A program made the translations under genes and the position numbers. Shown piece by piece: positions 56,182 to 64,000 of a stretch of 64,000 nt of DNA (the first letter of the stretch is position 1; each line of letters opens with the position of its first letter). The stretch is from an uncultured Acidobacteriota bacterium (lineage in GTDB: Bacteria; Acidobacteriota; Terriglobia; Terriglobales; Acidobacteriaceae): assembly GCA_903832055.1 (NCBI GenBank), contig CAILAC010000013.1, positions 426,676 through 490,675 of the forward strand, in the 5' to 3' direction. Below the pieces are notes generated by a model. That model searched no databases, was not told where the DNA came from, and saw only the letters and a list, made by a program, of their open reading frames with translations.

Positions 56182-56823
56182 CTATGACGTCGTCACCGTG
56201 AAGAGCTGGTTGATGATTTCATGCACCAACTCGATGATGCCGAGCGCGCTAGGGGTTAGGCTGTAACTCCCGTGCGCGTAGTCATTTCGAATTTGCGGCA
56301 ACGCACTTTCGAGCGACCGAAGCAGATCCCATTCCAGATCCTGCGCTCGAACCCAACGCGCGAATCCCTCGTTTTTCACCAATTGGTTATCGATTGCATA
56401 ACGCATCAGCTTCTGCAGGCCTGGTCTCTTCGCTTTGAGTTTTCCTGCCAAGATTTCGGCTGCCAGTCTTACCCGCAAGGCGTACTCAAGACAGGCCAGA
56501 CTTTGCATCTCCGCCACGGGCTGGAAGCGATAGATGAACCACGAGTAAAGATAGACATTCTTTACCGTCTCAAAGTGCTGCACGATGTCCAATGGGACAG
56601 CTGGATGGAGCGTAAGCGCGGCAACGGCGTTGTGGAGATCGCCGGGCTGTACCGGACGAATGACGCCTGTGTTCTCGTCGCACCATGCGGTCAGCGCGTT
56701 TCGCGGATCGGGCTCGTGGAGGTACTCTGCCGGTCGAAGCTTCTCCGGGTCAAAATCGGGTCCGGTCATGAATATCCTCAGATGGTAGCCATTAAACTGC
56801 GCTGAATTGAGTTTCACTGTCAT
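56182..56823 (-). CDS. HEPN-like hypothetical protein
   Basis: About 213 residues from the ATG at 56823 (GAAGG before it). Mostly alpha-helical in the second half. RNDYAHG near residue 188 fits the R-x4-H catalytic motif of HEPN ribonucleases, and the surrounding helices (LRSLESALPQIRNDYAHGS, LVHEIINQLF) match the way that motif is presented in abortive-infection and toxin HEPN proteins. No antitoxin is obvious next to it. First gene inside the island; divergent from Fic. Confidence 0.55.
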   Translation of the reverse strand: MTVKLNSAQFNGYHLRIFMTGPDFDPEKLRPAEYLHEPDPRNALTAWCDENTGVIRPVQPGDLHNAVAALTLHPAVPLDIVQHFETVKNVYLYSWFIYRFQPVAEMQSLACLEYALRVRLAAEILAGKLKAKRPGLQKLMRYAIDNQLVKNEGFARWVRAQDLEWDLLRSLESALPQIRNDYAHGSYSLTPSALGIIELVHEIINQLFTVTTS

Positions 56824-57154
56824 CGACGGCCTTCTACGAGGCAATGAGCAGCGCGAAGAACGAGAAAACAGGCCAATAATAAGAAATCTAGCACTCTAGC
56901 GCAGTTCTTTTGCTCCGCGGAGTTCCTGGACCAGGAGCTTGCGGAAATCAGACGGGAATGGAGCGCGACGCCAAGATCAACTGCCGCTTAAGGGCGTTGA
57001 GATGTTTGCGGTGGTGGGGGTGAGCTGGAGCCTCCCGTTCAGCCGCATTGGGCGGCTGCACAGCGAGCACCTAGATTATGTTTTCTTAGTCTAATTGCCA
57101 ACTAAACGATAATCGTCTATCCTTTCGTTACGCAAAACTCAACGAAAGGATACC
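56824..57154. other. 331-bp divergent control region
   Basis: Between the HEPN-like gene (minus) and the Fic gene (plus). It contains the palindromes CTCCGCGGAG (56913-56922) and TCCTGG-A-CCAGGA (56924-56936), a palindrome ACGAT-A-ATCGT (57106-57116) and the inverted repeat around the Fic ribosome site (57120-57150). Confidence 0.6.
57106..57150 (+). promoter_or_regulatory. Palindrome and ribosome-site inverted repeat before fic
   Basis: ACGAT-A-ATCGT (57106-57116) is a perfect palindrome. TCCTTTCGTT (57120-57129) is exactly complementary to AACGAAAGGA (57141-57150), 11 nt apart. The right arm contains the AAAGGA ribosome site of fic, so a folded message would hide it; as DNA, the same repeat could bind a repressor. 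Confidence 0.6.
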
Positions 57155-58333
57155 GTGCCAGACACCGACCACTCCGCCCGACAGGGACGCTATGTCATCA
57201 AGCAGTTTCAGGGCGAGACTGTTCGCGCCTTCGTGCCTCCGCCGCTGCCGCCCGTTCCACCGGTCGATCTTGCGCGATTCCAAATACTACTGGAACAGGC
57301 CAACCAAGCCATCGGCAGGCTCGACGGCCTGGCTTCGCTACTGCCGGATCTTTCACTCCTCCTGTACACCTATGTCCGCAAAGAAGCTGTGCTCTCTTCC
57401 CAGATCGAAGGCACGCAGTCGTCGCTCTCTGACCTTTTACTTTACGAGAACGACGAGGCGCCGGGAGCGCCCATCGAAGATGTGCAGGAGGTTTCAAACT
57501 ACGTTGCGGCAATGAACCACGGCCTGGAGCGAATGCGTTCCGGCTTTCCGCTGAGTCTGCGTCTGATTCGGGAGATCCACGAGGTCCTCTTGTCCAAGGG
57601 ACGAGGCAGCGGCAAACAGCCCGGCGAGTTTCGCCGCAGCCAGAATTGGATCGGCGGCAGCCGCCCAGGCAATGCAGTATTCGTGCCACCGCCTCCAGAA
57701 CTACTGAATGATTGTCTAAACCAATTTGAGCTTTTCCTGCATGACGAGCAGACAGGTTTGCCTCTGCTCATCAAAGCCGGATTGGTCCATGTGCAGTTTG
57801 AGACCATCCACCCATTCCTGGATGGTAACGGCAGGCTTGGACGCCTTCTCATCACCTTCCTACTTTGCGCAAAGGATGCGCTGAGAGAGCCGATTCTCTA
57901 CCTCAGCCTTTACTTCAAAACAAACCGGGCGGCGTACTACGAATTGCTCGACCGCGTCCGAACCAAGGGAGATTGGGAGGCTTGGCTTGATTTCTTCCTG
58001 GTAGGAGTGCGTGACACCGCGGAACAGGCTGCCAGCGCATCGCGCGAAATTCTGGCCCTTTTCAACCGTGATCGGGAAAAGATCGAGACGCTCGGAAGAC
58101 CAGCCGCTTCAGTGCTGCGCGTTTTTCAGCACATGCAGCGGAATCCGATCATCGCGATTCCATCGGCAGCAAAAAGAATTGGCATCTCAGCTCCGACCGT
58201 CGCCAAGTCACTGGGCCACATGATCGCTTTGGGCATCCTTGAAGAAACAACTGGGCGAGAACGTCATCGTCTCTTCGTCTACAAGGGCTACCTCGATATC
58301 CTTAACGTAGGAACAGAGCCCCTACGAGCATAA
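57155..58333 (+). CDS. Fic family AMPylase-type protein with internal inhibitory helix
   Basis: Transfers AMP or another nucleotide part onto hydroxyl groups of target proteins. 392 residues. The catalytic motif HPFLDGNGRLGR (about 226-237) is complete. The N-terminal region has SSQIEGTQSSL (about 87), which fits the (S/T)xxxE(G/N) inhibitory helix of self-restrained Fic proteins. A Fic_N domain precedes it, and a C-terminal winged HTH (AAKRIGISAPTVAKSLGHM, about 340-375) suggests DNA binding and self-regulation. GTG start at 57155, ribosome site AAAGGA. Located next to a type I restriction system. Confidence 0.93.
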   Translation: MPDTDHSARQGRYVIKQFQGETVRAFVPPPLPPVPPVDLARFQILLEQANQAIGRLDGLASLLPDLSLLLYTYVRKEAVLSSQIEGTQSSLSDLLLYENDEAPGAPIEDVQEVSNYVAAMNHGLERMRSGFPLSLRLIREIHEVLLSKGRGSGKQPGEFRRSQNWIGGSRPGNAVFVPPPPELLNDCLNQFELFLHDEQTGLPLLIKAGLVHVQFETIHPFLDGNGRLGRLLITFLLCAKDALREPILYLSLYFKTNRAAYYELLDRVRTKGDWEAWLDFFLVGVRDTAEQAASASREILALFNRDREKIETLGRPAASVLRVFQHMQRNPIIAIPSAAKRIGISAPTVAKSLGHMIALGILEETTGRERHRLFVYKGYLDILNVGTEPLRA

Positions 58334-58481
58334 GCAATTAACCGTTTTGTGAAAAAGGAATTGACACGGATGAATCTCACTTCACACACTTTTCGCACCG
58401 TGGCCAGCCTCAAAAGAGGATTCAATACTGCGAACACAAGCATTCAGCAATCATTGCTCGGATGCACGGAGGTCAGTCGCG

Positions 58482-61400
58482 ATGATTTTTAGTGAAGATT
58501 CAAGGATCAAAATCCCGTGTATTCTCCATCTCGTGCGACTCGGATATCGCTACCTCTCGCTCAAGAATGCGGTATGGGATGAAGGCACTAACATCTTTCC
58601 TGACTTGTTTCGTACCGGCATCAAGCGAATAAACCCCGGCATTGACGATGAAGACGCCAACCGACTGTTGGCCGATGTTAAGCTCTCTCTGGAAAACGAA
58701 GACCTCGGTAAGGCTTTCTACGAGAAACTGACTGAACGCTCAGGGACGCTGCTGATTGACTTTGCAAATTTTGCAAACAACAGCTTTCATGTAGTCACGG
58801 AATTAACCTGTAAGAACGGCGACGACGAATTTCGCCCCGACATCACCTTGCTCATCAACGGTATGCCGCTGATCTTCATTGAGGTTAAAAAGCCCAATAA
58901 TCGTGAAGGCGTATTGGCTGAGCGCAACCGCATCATTACACGGTCCCAGAACCCCCGCTTCCGCCGTTTTATCAATATCACCCAGTTGATGGTTTTCTCA
59001 AACAACATGGAGTACGACGATGGTTCGCCGGAACCAGTCGAGGGTGCGTTCTATGCCAGCTCGTCTTATGACAAGCCAACCTTCAACTATTTCCGCGAGG
59101 AGGAAAAGCTCGATCTCACCAAGTTGCTGGCAGACGAAGACGATGCGCTTGAAAACGAGGTGCTTCGGGACAACAACCTCAACGTGATCAAACACAGCCC
59201 GGAGTTCATCTCGAACAAATCGCCGAACACGCCAACGAATCGGCTCTGTACCTCCCTGTTTAGCCAGGATCGTCTTTCATTCCTTCTGCAATATTCCCTG
59301 GCCTATGTAAAAGAGGTTGACGGCTTACAAAAGCACGTCATGCGTTACCCGCAACTTTTTGCCACCAAGGCAATCGAGCAAAAGCTCAATGCCGGAGTGC
59401 GCAACGGAATCATTTGGCATACGCAGGGCAGCGGCAAGACCGCGCTTGCCTACTTCAACACTCGTTTTCTGACCGACTACTTTCAGCACCAGGGCATCAT
59501 TTCCAAGTTTTACTTTATCGTTGACAGACTGGACCTGCTAACTCAGGCAACGCGGGAGTTTACCTGCCGTGGACTGCAAGTGCACACCATTGATTCTCGC
59601 GAAGCCTTTGCCCGCGACATTAAAGCGACCAAAGCCGTACACAATCATTCTGGTAGGCCAGAGATTACCGTGGTCAACATTCAGAAATTTCAGGATGATC
59701 CAGATGTCGTCCGCACGGAAGATTACGACACCCGCATTCAGCGGATCTACTTCCTTGACGAAGTGCACCGTAGCTACAACCCCAAGGGCAGCTTTCTAGC
59801 CAATCTGAGCCAGTCCGACACAAACGCCATCAAGATCGGACTCACGGGCACGCCGCTCCTGGGCGACGACTACAGTTCGCGTATCTTGTTTGGCAACTAC
59901 ATCCACAAGTACTACTACAACGCCTCAATCGCAGACGGATACACCTTGCGTCTGATCCGCGAGGAAATTGCAACCAACTACAAGCTCTCCCTGCAAGAGG
60001 CTCTTGCTGCCATACAACTCCAGCAAGGTGATATTGACCGCAAGCTCATATATGCCCACAAGCGGTTTATCGAACCAATGCTCGACTATATCGTCAATGA
60101 TTTTGAAAAGAGCCGTTGCGCACTGAACGATGCCACGATTGGCGGCATGGTGATATGCGATAGCGCTGAACAGGCTAGGAAGATGTTCGACGTTTTCAAC
60201 GATGTTTACGCTAGCCAATCGACACAGGCGAAACCCGAAAACAGGGTAAGAAGCGGTGCACTGATTCTGCACGACGTGGGTAGCAAAGAGGAGCGCAAAG
60301 ACTGGGTAGAAGACTTCAAGGCCGGTAAGATCGATTTGCTTTTTGTCTACAACATGCTGCTCACTGGTTTTGACGCCAAGCGGCTAAAGAAGCTTTACCT
60401 CGGGCGTGTAGTCCGTGATCATAATCTGCTTCAAGCCTTAACCCGAGTCAACCGCCCTTATAAGAATTTCCGCTACGGTTACGTCGTCGATTTTGCCGAC
60501 ATTCGTAAGGAATTCGACGCGACCAATAAGGCCTATTTTGATGAACTCCAGGCGGAGTTGGGCGACGAAATGGTGCATTATTCGAATTTGTTCAAGTCAG
60601 ACGAGGAGATCGCGCAGGAGATCGAATCGATCAAAGACATCTTGTTCCAGTTCAACATTGAAAACGCCGAGACATTTTCGCAACAGATCAGCGAAATCCA
60701 GGATCGCACCAAGGTGCTCGCGATCAAAAAGGCGCTAGCCGATGCGCGTGACCTCTACAACATCATTCGCCTGCAAGGCGCATATGCATTCCTTCAGAAT
60801 CTGGACTTCCAGAAGCTCAATCAGCTCTATCGAGAAACCAGCAATCACCTCGACCTGCTCAATCTCAAGGATAGCCTCGAATCAAACGCGGATACTGCAA
60901 ACCTGCTCAACGTTGCTCTTGAAGATGTTCTGTTCATGTTCACGAAGGTTCGAGAAGAAGAACTGGTATTAGCGGATAAACTCAAGAGCACTCTACGGCG
61001 AACCCGTGAGGCTCTTGCGGACAACTTCGATCCTCAAGACCCCAAGTTCATCACTCTCAAGGAAGAGCTGGAGAGACTGTTCAAGAAAAAGAAGCTGAAC
61101 GAAGTAACACAAGATGAGATGACTTCAAACATCGGAACGTTGAACGCGATCTATGACAAGGTCAAGGAGCTGAATCGGCAGAATAATCTACTCCGAGCTA
61201 AATATCAGGGAGACGCGAAGTATACACGCATTCATAAGCGTCTGCTGGAACATGGGACGATTTCAGAAACCGAACGAAAGATTTGCGAAGCTCTCTCCGG
61301 GGTGAAGCAGAAAGCCGACGACCAGGTCTTGCAGAACACTCAGTTGATGGCCAACGAGAGATATTTCGACGGTATGATGATGCCTCTGGTGATTGAGTCG

Positions 61401-61523
61401 TTTCAAACAGGGCAAAAGATCAAGCTTGACCCAGATGCCGCCATTACGATCAATCAATTGGTGGTAGCAGAATACATGAATGAGTTTGCATCAGGCAGCA
61501 GAACAGGGGTACGTAATTGGTAA
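58482..61523 (+). CDS. hsdR: Type I restriction enzyme, R subunit
   Basis: Motor and nuclease subunit of a type I restriction system. 1013 residues. The N-terminal PD-(D/E)xK nuclease site is visible as FRPDITLLINGMPLIFIEVKK (Asp and the ExK, about 116-137). The helicase part has Walker A HTQGSGKT (about 311-318), the DEAD-like box FLDEVHRSY, and TGTPLLG. The C-terminal region is helical and likely binds the methylase core. GGAGGT precedes the ATG by nine bases. A 40- to 47-codon frame just upstream (58349-58492) overlaps the start but has little support. It overlaps hsdM by 7 bp. Confidence 0.95.
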   Translation: MIFSEDSRIKIPCILHLVRLGYRYLSLKNAVWDEGTNIFPDLFRTGIKRINPGIDDEDANRLLADVKLSLENEDLGKAFYEKLTERSGTLLIDFANFANNSFHVVTELTCKNGDDEFRPDITLLINGMPLIFIEVKKPNNREGVLAERNRIITRSQNPRFRRFINITQLMVFSNNMEYDDGSPEPVEGAFYASSSYDKPTFNYFREEEKLDLTKLLADEDDALENEVLRDNNLNVIKHSPEFISNKSPNTPTNRLCTSLFSQDRLSFLLQYSLAYVKEVDGLQKHVMRYPQLFATKAIEQKLNAGVRNGIIWHTQGSGKTALAYFNTRFLTDYFQHQGIISKFYFIVDRLDLLTQATREFTCRGLQVHTIDSREAFARDIKATKAVHNHSGRPEITVVNIQKFQDDPDVVRTEDYDTRIQRIYFLDEVHRSYNPKGSFLANLSQSDTNAIKIGLTGTPLLGDDYSSRILFGNYIHKYYYNASIADGYTLRLIREEIATNYKLSLQEALAAIQLQQGDIDRKLIYAHKRFIEPMLDYIVNDFEKSRCALNDATIGGMVICDSAEQARKMFDVFNDVYASQSTQAKPENRVRSGALILHDVGSKEERKDWVEDFKAGKIDLLFVYNMLLTGFDAKRLKKLYLGRVVRDHNLLQALTRVNRPYKNFRYGYVVDFADIRKEFDATNKAYFDELQAELGDEMVHYSNLFKSDEEIAQEIESIKDILFQFNIENAETFSQQISEIQDRTKVLAIKKALADARDLYNIIRLQGAYAFLQNLDFQKLNQLYRETSNHLDLLNLKDSLESNADTANLLNVALEDVLFMFTKVREEELVLADKLKSTLRRTREALADNFDPQDPKFITLKEELERLFKKKKLNEVTQDEMTSNIGTLNAIYDKVKELNRQNNLLRAKYQGDAKYTRIHKRLLEHGTISETERKICEALSGVKQKADDQVLQNTQLMANERYFDGMMMPLVIESFQTGQKIKLDPDAAITINQLVVAEYMNEFASGSRTGVRNW

Positions 61524-63154
61524 CACAGGATTTTGAAATTCGCACTCGGCAGATGATCGACAGCCTCAAGGGAACCTGCGCCAACTATGGCTTGGGCAAT
61601 GATGGCAATGAATTCAAGATCATCACACAGGTCTTTCTCTACAAGTTTCTCAATGACAAATACGCATTCGAGGCAAAGAGAATCCGACCCGAGCTTGCCA
61701 AAGCTGCGAGTTGGGAGCAAGCACTTTCTGCAATGAAAGCCAACGACCTGAAGATGTTGCAGCTTCAAATGGGGCCAGATACTGCCCGGCTTAAGCCGGA
61801 CCATTTCATTGCATCGCTATTCAGCCGCCAAAATGCGCCCGAGTTCGCCAAGCTATTTGATGACACCTTGCGCGACATTGCCATTACCAACAACGACATC
61901 TTTGCCGTTAAGACGGATGGCGGGGCCAAGGTCACTCTGTTTGATCGCGTCAGCGAGTACATCGCTGACCCTTCCAAGCGGGACGATTTCTGCCGCGCCA
62001 TTATCAACACGCTGGTAGAGTTCAGCTTCGAGCGTATCTTTACTCAGAAGTACGACTTCTATGCGACGCTCTTTGAATACCTGATCAAGGACTACAACAA
62101 GGACAGTGGCGGCAAGTACGCCGAGTACTACACTCCGCATGCCGTAGCCAAGATTATGGCGGCGATCCTTGTACCAGAGGGCGTGCGTGGCAAGGTCAAA
62201 AGCGTGAGCTGCTATGACCCCTCGGCAGGTTCCGGAACACTGCTGATGAATCTGGCCCACGCCATCGGCGAGCAGCGCTGCACCATCTATTCACAGGACA
62301 TCTCTCAGAAGTCGTCAGGGCTGCTGCGCCTGAATCTCATCCTGAACAATTTGGTCCATTCTATTCCCAATATCATCCAGGGAAACACTCTGACGCATCC
62401 GTACCATCGGGACGGCAAGGCGCTGAAACATTTTGATTACATTGTCTCCAATCCACCATTCAAGATGGATTTCAGTGATTTCAGGAATGATCTAGAAACC
62501 AAGGAAAACAAGGAGCGATTCTTCGCTGGAGTGCCGAATATTCCCAAAAAGGCTACCGAGAAGATGTCCATTTACCAGCTTTTCCTTCAGCACATTATTT
62601 ATTCGCTGAAGCCAGGTGGCAAAGCTGCTGTCGTGGTGCCCACCGGCTTCATTTCAGCACAGAGTGGCATCGACAAGAACATCCGCAAGCGGTTGGTAGA
62701 CAAGAAGATGCTTGCCGGGGTAGTCTCCATGCCGAGCAATATCTTCGCTACCACCGGCACCAATGTATCAATCCTTTTCATTGATAGCAGTAACAGAGAC
62801 GGTGTGGTTCTTGTCGATGCCTCTAGCCTTGGAACCAAGATTAAGGATGGTAAGAACCAAAAGACGCTGCTCTCAGAAAAGGAAGAAGATCACATCGTTA
62901 CAACCTTCAACAGAAAACAGGCAGTGGAAGGTTTCTCGGTGGTTGTTGAATATGACGAAATCGCCAAAAAGAACTATTCTTTCAACGCAGGACAATACTT
63001 CGACGTGAAGATTGAATATGTGGATCTAACACCTGCGCAATTCGAAGCCAAGATGCAGGGCTTCAGTGATAACTTGGAGAGCCTGTTCAAGAAATCTGCT
63101 GAATTGGATCGAGAGATACGGAAGCAGCTGGCGGGGGTGCGCTTTGCTCGATAG
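61517..63154 (+). CDS. hsdM: Type I restriction-modification DNA methyltransferase, M subunit
   Basis: N6-adenine methylase subunit. 545 residues: an N-terminal helical HsdM_N domain (FKIITQVFLYKFLNDKYAFE), then the methylase fold with the SAM motif YDPSAGSGTLLMN (about 233) and catalytic motif NPPF (about 313). The GGKYAEYYTPH block before motif I is typical. Start TTG at 61517, seven bases inside the end of hsdR, with AGGGG upstream. Both sequence and position support a working M subunit. Confidence 0.95.
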   Translation: MVTQDFEIRTRQMIDSLKGTCANYGLGNDGNEFKIITQVFLYKFLNDKYAFEAKRIRPELAKAASWEQALSAMKANDLKMLQLQMGPDTARLKPDHFIASLFSRQNAPEFAKLFDDTLRDIAITNNDIFAVKTDGGAKVTLFDRVSEYIADPSKRDDFCRAIINTLVEFSFERIFTQKYDFYATLFEYLIKDYNKDSGGKYAEYYTPHAVAKIMAAILVPEGVRGKVKSVSCYDPSAGSGTLLMNLAHAIGEQRCTIYSQDISQKSSGLLRLNLILNNLVHSIPNIIQGNTLTHPYHRDGKALKHFDYIVSNPPFKMDFSDFRNDLETKENKERFFAGVPNIPKKATEKMSIYQLFLQHIIYSLKPGGKAAVVVPTGFISAQSGIDKNIRKRLVDKKMLAGVVSMPSNIFATTGTNVSILFIDSSNRDGVVLVDASSLGTKIKDGKNQKTLLSEKEEDHIVTTFNRKQAVEGFSVVVEYDEIAKKNYSFNAGQYFDVKIEYVDLTPAQFEAKMQGFSDNLESLFKKSAELDREIRKQLAGVRFAR

Positions 63155-63861
63155 GCCGATCTTCAAAATTGCAAAAAGGGTGTCGAGCGGATTAACCCCA
63201 TTAAGAAGTAACCCCACGTTTTGGCAAAATGGAACTATTCCATGGTTGAAAACGGAGCAGCTGGGTGAAAAGTATATTTACGACACAACCGAAAAAATCT
63301 CCGAGGTAGCACAGCGGGAAACAGGCATCAAGGTATACCCGAAAAACACCCTATCAATTGCCATGTATGGCGAAGGAAGAACTCGCGGTAATGTCTCGAT
63401 AATCAAGGCTGCAATGGCCACAAATCAAGCATGCTGCAACGTCGAGCTTGATCCCAAACTGGCTGACTATGAGTATCTGTACTATTTTCTGAAAACCCAA
63501 TATGAAGGGCTGCGTACTTTGTCGTCTGGGGTTAGAAAGAATCTCAACTCGAACGACATCAAGAATTTTGTTATACGGCTTCCCAAAGAGGTGGGTGTCC
63601 AACAGAAGATTACGGCCGTTCTTTCCAGCCTTGACGCTAAGATTGAATGCAACAGCCGCATCAATGCAGAGCTCGAAGCGATGGCGAAGATTCAGTACGA
63701 CTACTGGTTTGTGCAATTCGACTTCCCAAACGCCAAAGGCAAGCCTTACAAATCATCACGTGGCAAGATGGCTTACAACCAGAAGTTGAAAAGAGAGATT
63801 CCAGATGGATGGATGGATGGAACCCTGAATGATCTGGGGAAAATTGTCGGTGGCAGCACTC
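63144..63861 (+). pseudogene. hsdS: Type I restriction specificity subunit, interrupted by an IS element
   Basis: Target-recognition subunit. It starts at a TTG (63144) overlapping the end of hsdM by 11 bp. Target-recognition domain 1 spans about residues 5-165 (SSGLTPLRS, IPWLKTEQLG, SSGVRKNLNSNDIKNFVIRLP), followed by the central conserved helix (QQKITAVLSSLDAKIECN). The second target-recognition domain has only begun (IPDGWMDGTLNDLGKIVGGST) when the reading frame enters the end of an insertion element and stops at 63929 after about 22 unrelated residues. The disrupted protein lacks half of its DNA-recognition surface. Confidence 0.88.
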
Positions 63862-64000
63862 TGAGGTGGTCCCGGTTGTTCGGACAGTTTTTGCTGTTTC
63901 TTAGGTGGAAGTTCTTGTTCTCTGTTTAGGCTGCCACGGCTTCTGGCAGGCGGTTGAAGTATACCTGATCGGGCGTGAGCGCTTTCAGGCTGGAGTGAGG
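63862..64000 (-). mobile_element. IS3-like insertion sequence, one end (partial)
   Basis: Begins with TGAGGTGGTCCCGGTTGTTC and GGACAG shortly after, in the style of IS3-family terminal repeats, and continues out of the window. On the minus strand it encodes the last residues of an integrase-type transposase. It sits inside hsdS, between the last recognisable hsdS codon and the window edge. The far end and target duplication cannot be seen. Confidence 0.8.
63926..64000 (-). CDS. IS3-family transposase, C-terminal end (partial)
   Basis: Twenty-four codons and a TAA, starting beyond the window. PHSSLKALTPDQVYFNRLPE matches the closing segment of IS3-type OrfB integrases, where HSSL and TPxQVY are typical. 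The stop lies about 65 bp from the element end. Confidence 0.8.
   Translation of the reverse strand, partial: PHSSLKALTPDQVYFNRLPEAVAA

Noticed and set aside
58349..58492. A 47-codon frame overlapping the hsdR start by 11 bp
   Set aside because: GTG start without a ribosome site, or ATG at 58370 with a weak one; product unlike known leader peptides or antirestriction proteins. Too little to call.

Overview
The window reads as a stretch of a soil or plant-litter acidobacterium (Acidobacteriaceae-like). This is inferred from style, not from a marker gene: large secreted proteins built from choice-of-anchor D and Ig-like repeats, an XrtA-type polysaccharide deacetylase beside a NusG-like antiterminator and sigma-54 activators, many carbohydrate-active and plant-sugar genes, and C-rich codon use. 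No rRNA or ribosomal protein gene is present to fix the taxonomy.

Layout. 1-9 kb: the end of an RND metal-efflux pump; the conserved ybbP-ybbA / tesA neighbourhood (ABC permease and ATPase divergent from a GDSL esterase); a Tat-exported deaminase; a secreted GH3 beta-glucosidase; a tRNA-Arg. 9-11 kb: a small protein, a CHAD protein and a long leader region. 11-24 kb: surface and exopolysaccharide functions, namely two large beta-sandwich repeat proteins, a polysaccharide deacetylase, a truncated capsule-export gene, a NusG-like antiterminator, an AAA+ protein whose key motifs are degenerate, a GH12-like secreted protein, and an NtrC-type activator separated from a pseudo-receiver by one in-frame TAA. 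This part looks eroded: the export gene is cut short and several 300-1000 bp spacers hold no convincing gene.

25-42 kb: a nearly complete lignin-monomer pathway. A FerA-type (ADP-forming) acyl-CoA synthetase, a hydroxycinnamoyl-CoA hydratase-lyase and an aldehyde dehydrogenase turn p-coumarate or ferulate into 4-hydroxybenzoate or vanillate. PobA makes protocatechuate from 4-hydroxybenzoate. PcaGH, a fused PcaB-PcaD, PcaC, a CatIJ-type CoA transferase and PcaF finish the beta-ketoadipate route, with a PcaK-type importer and an IclR regulator. Tandem 15-bp sites with the same 19-bp spacing lie before the first gene and in the iclR-pcaF gap. No vanillate demethylase is present.

43-55 kb: an eight-gene sugar operon (split transketolase, FGGY kinase, RbsABC-type importer, FucI-like isomerase, SorC regulator). 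Its gene content fits non-oxidative D-apiose use. It is flanked by a secreted nucleoside-hydrolase-like protein and a secreted glutaminase-family protein.

55.9 kb to the end: a 3' fragment of tRNA-Leu marks the edge of an integrated island that carries a HEPN-type protein, a Fic protein and a type I restriction system (hsdR-hsdM-hsdS). hsdS is interrupted near the window end by an IS3-like element whose transposase terminus is readable on the minus strand.
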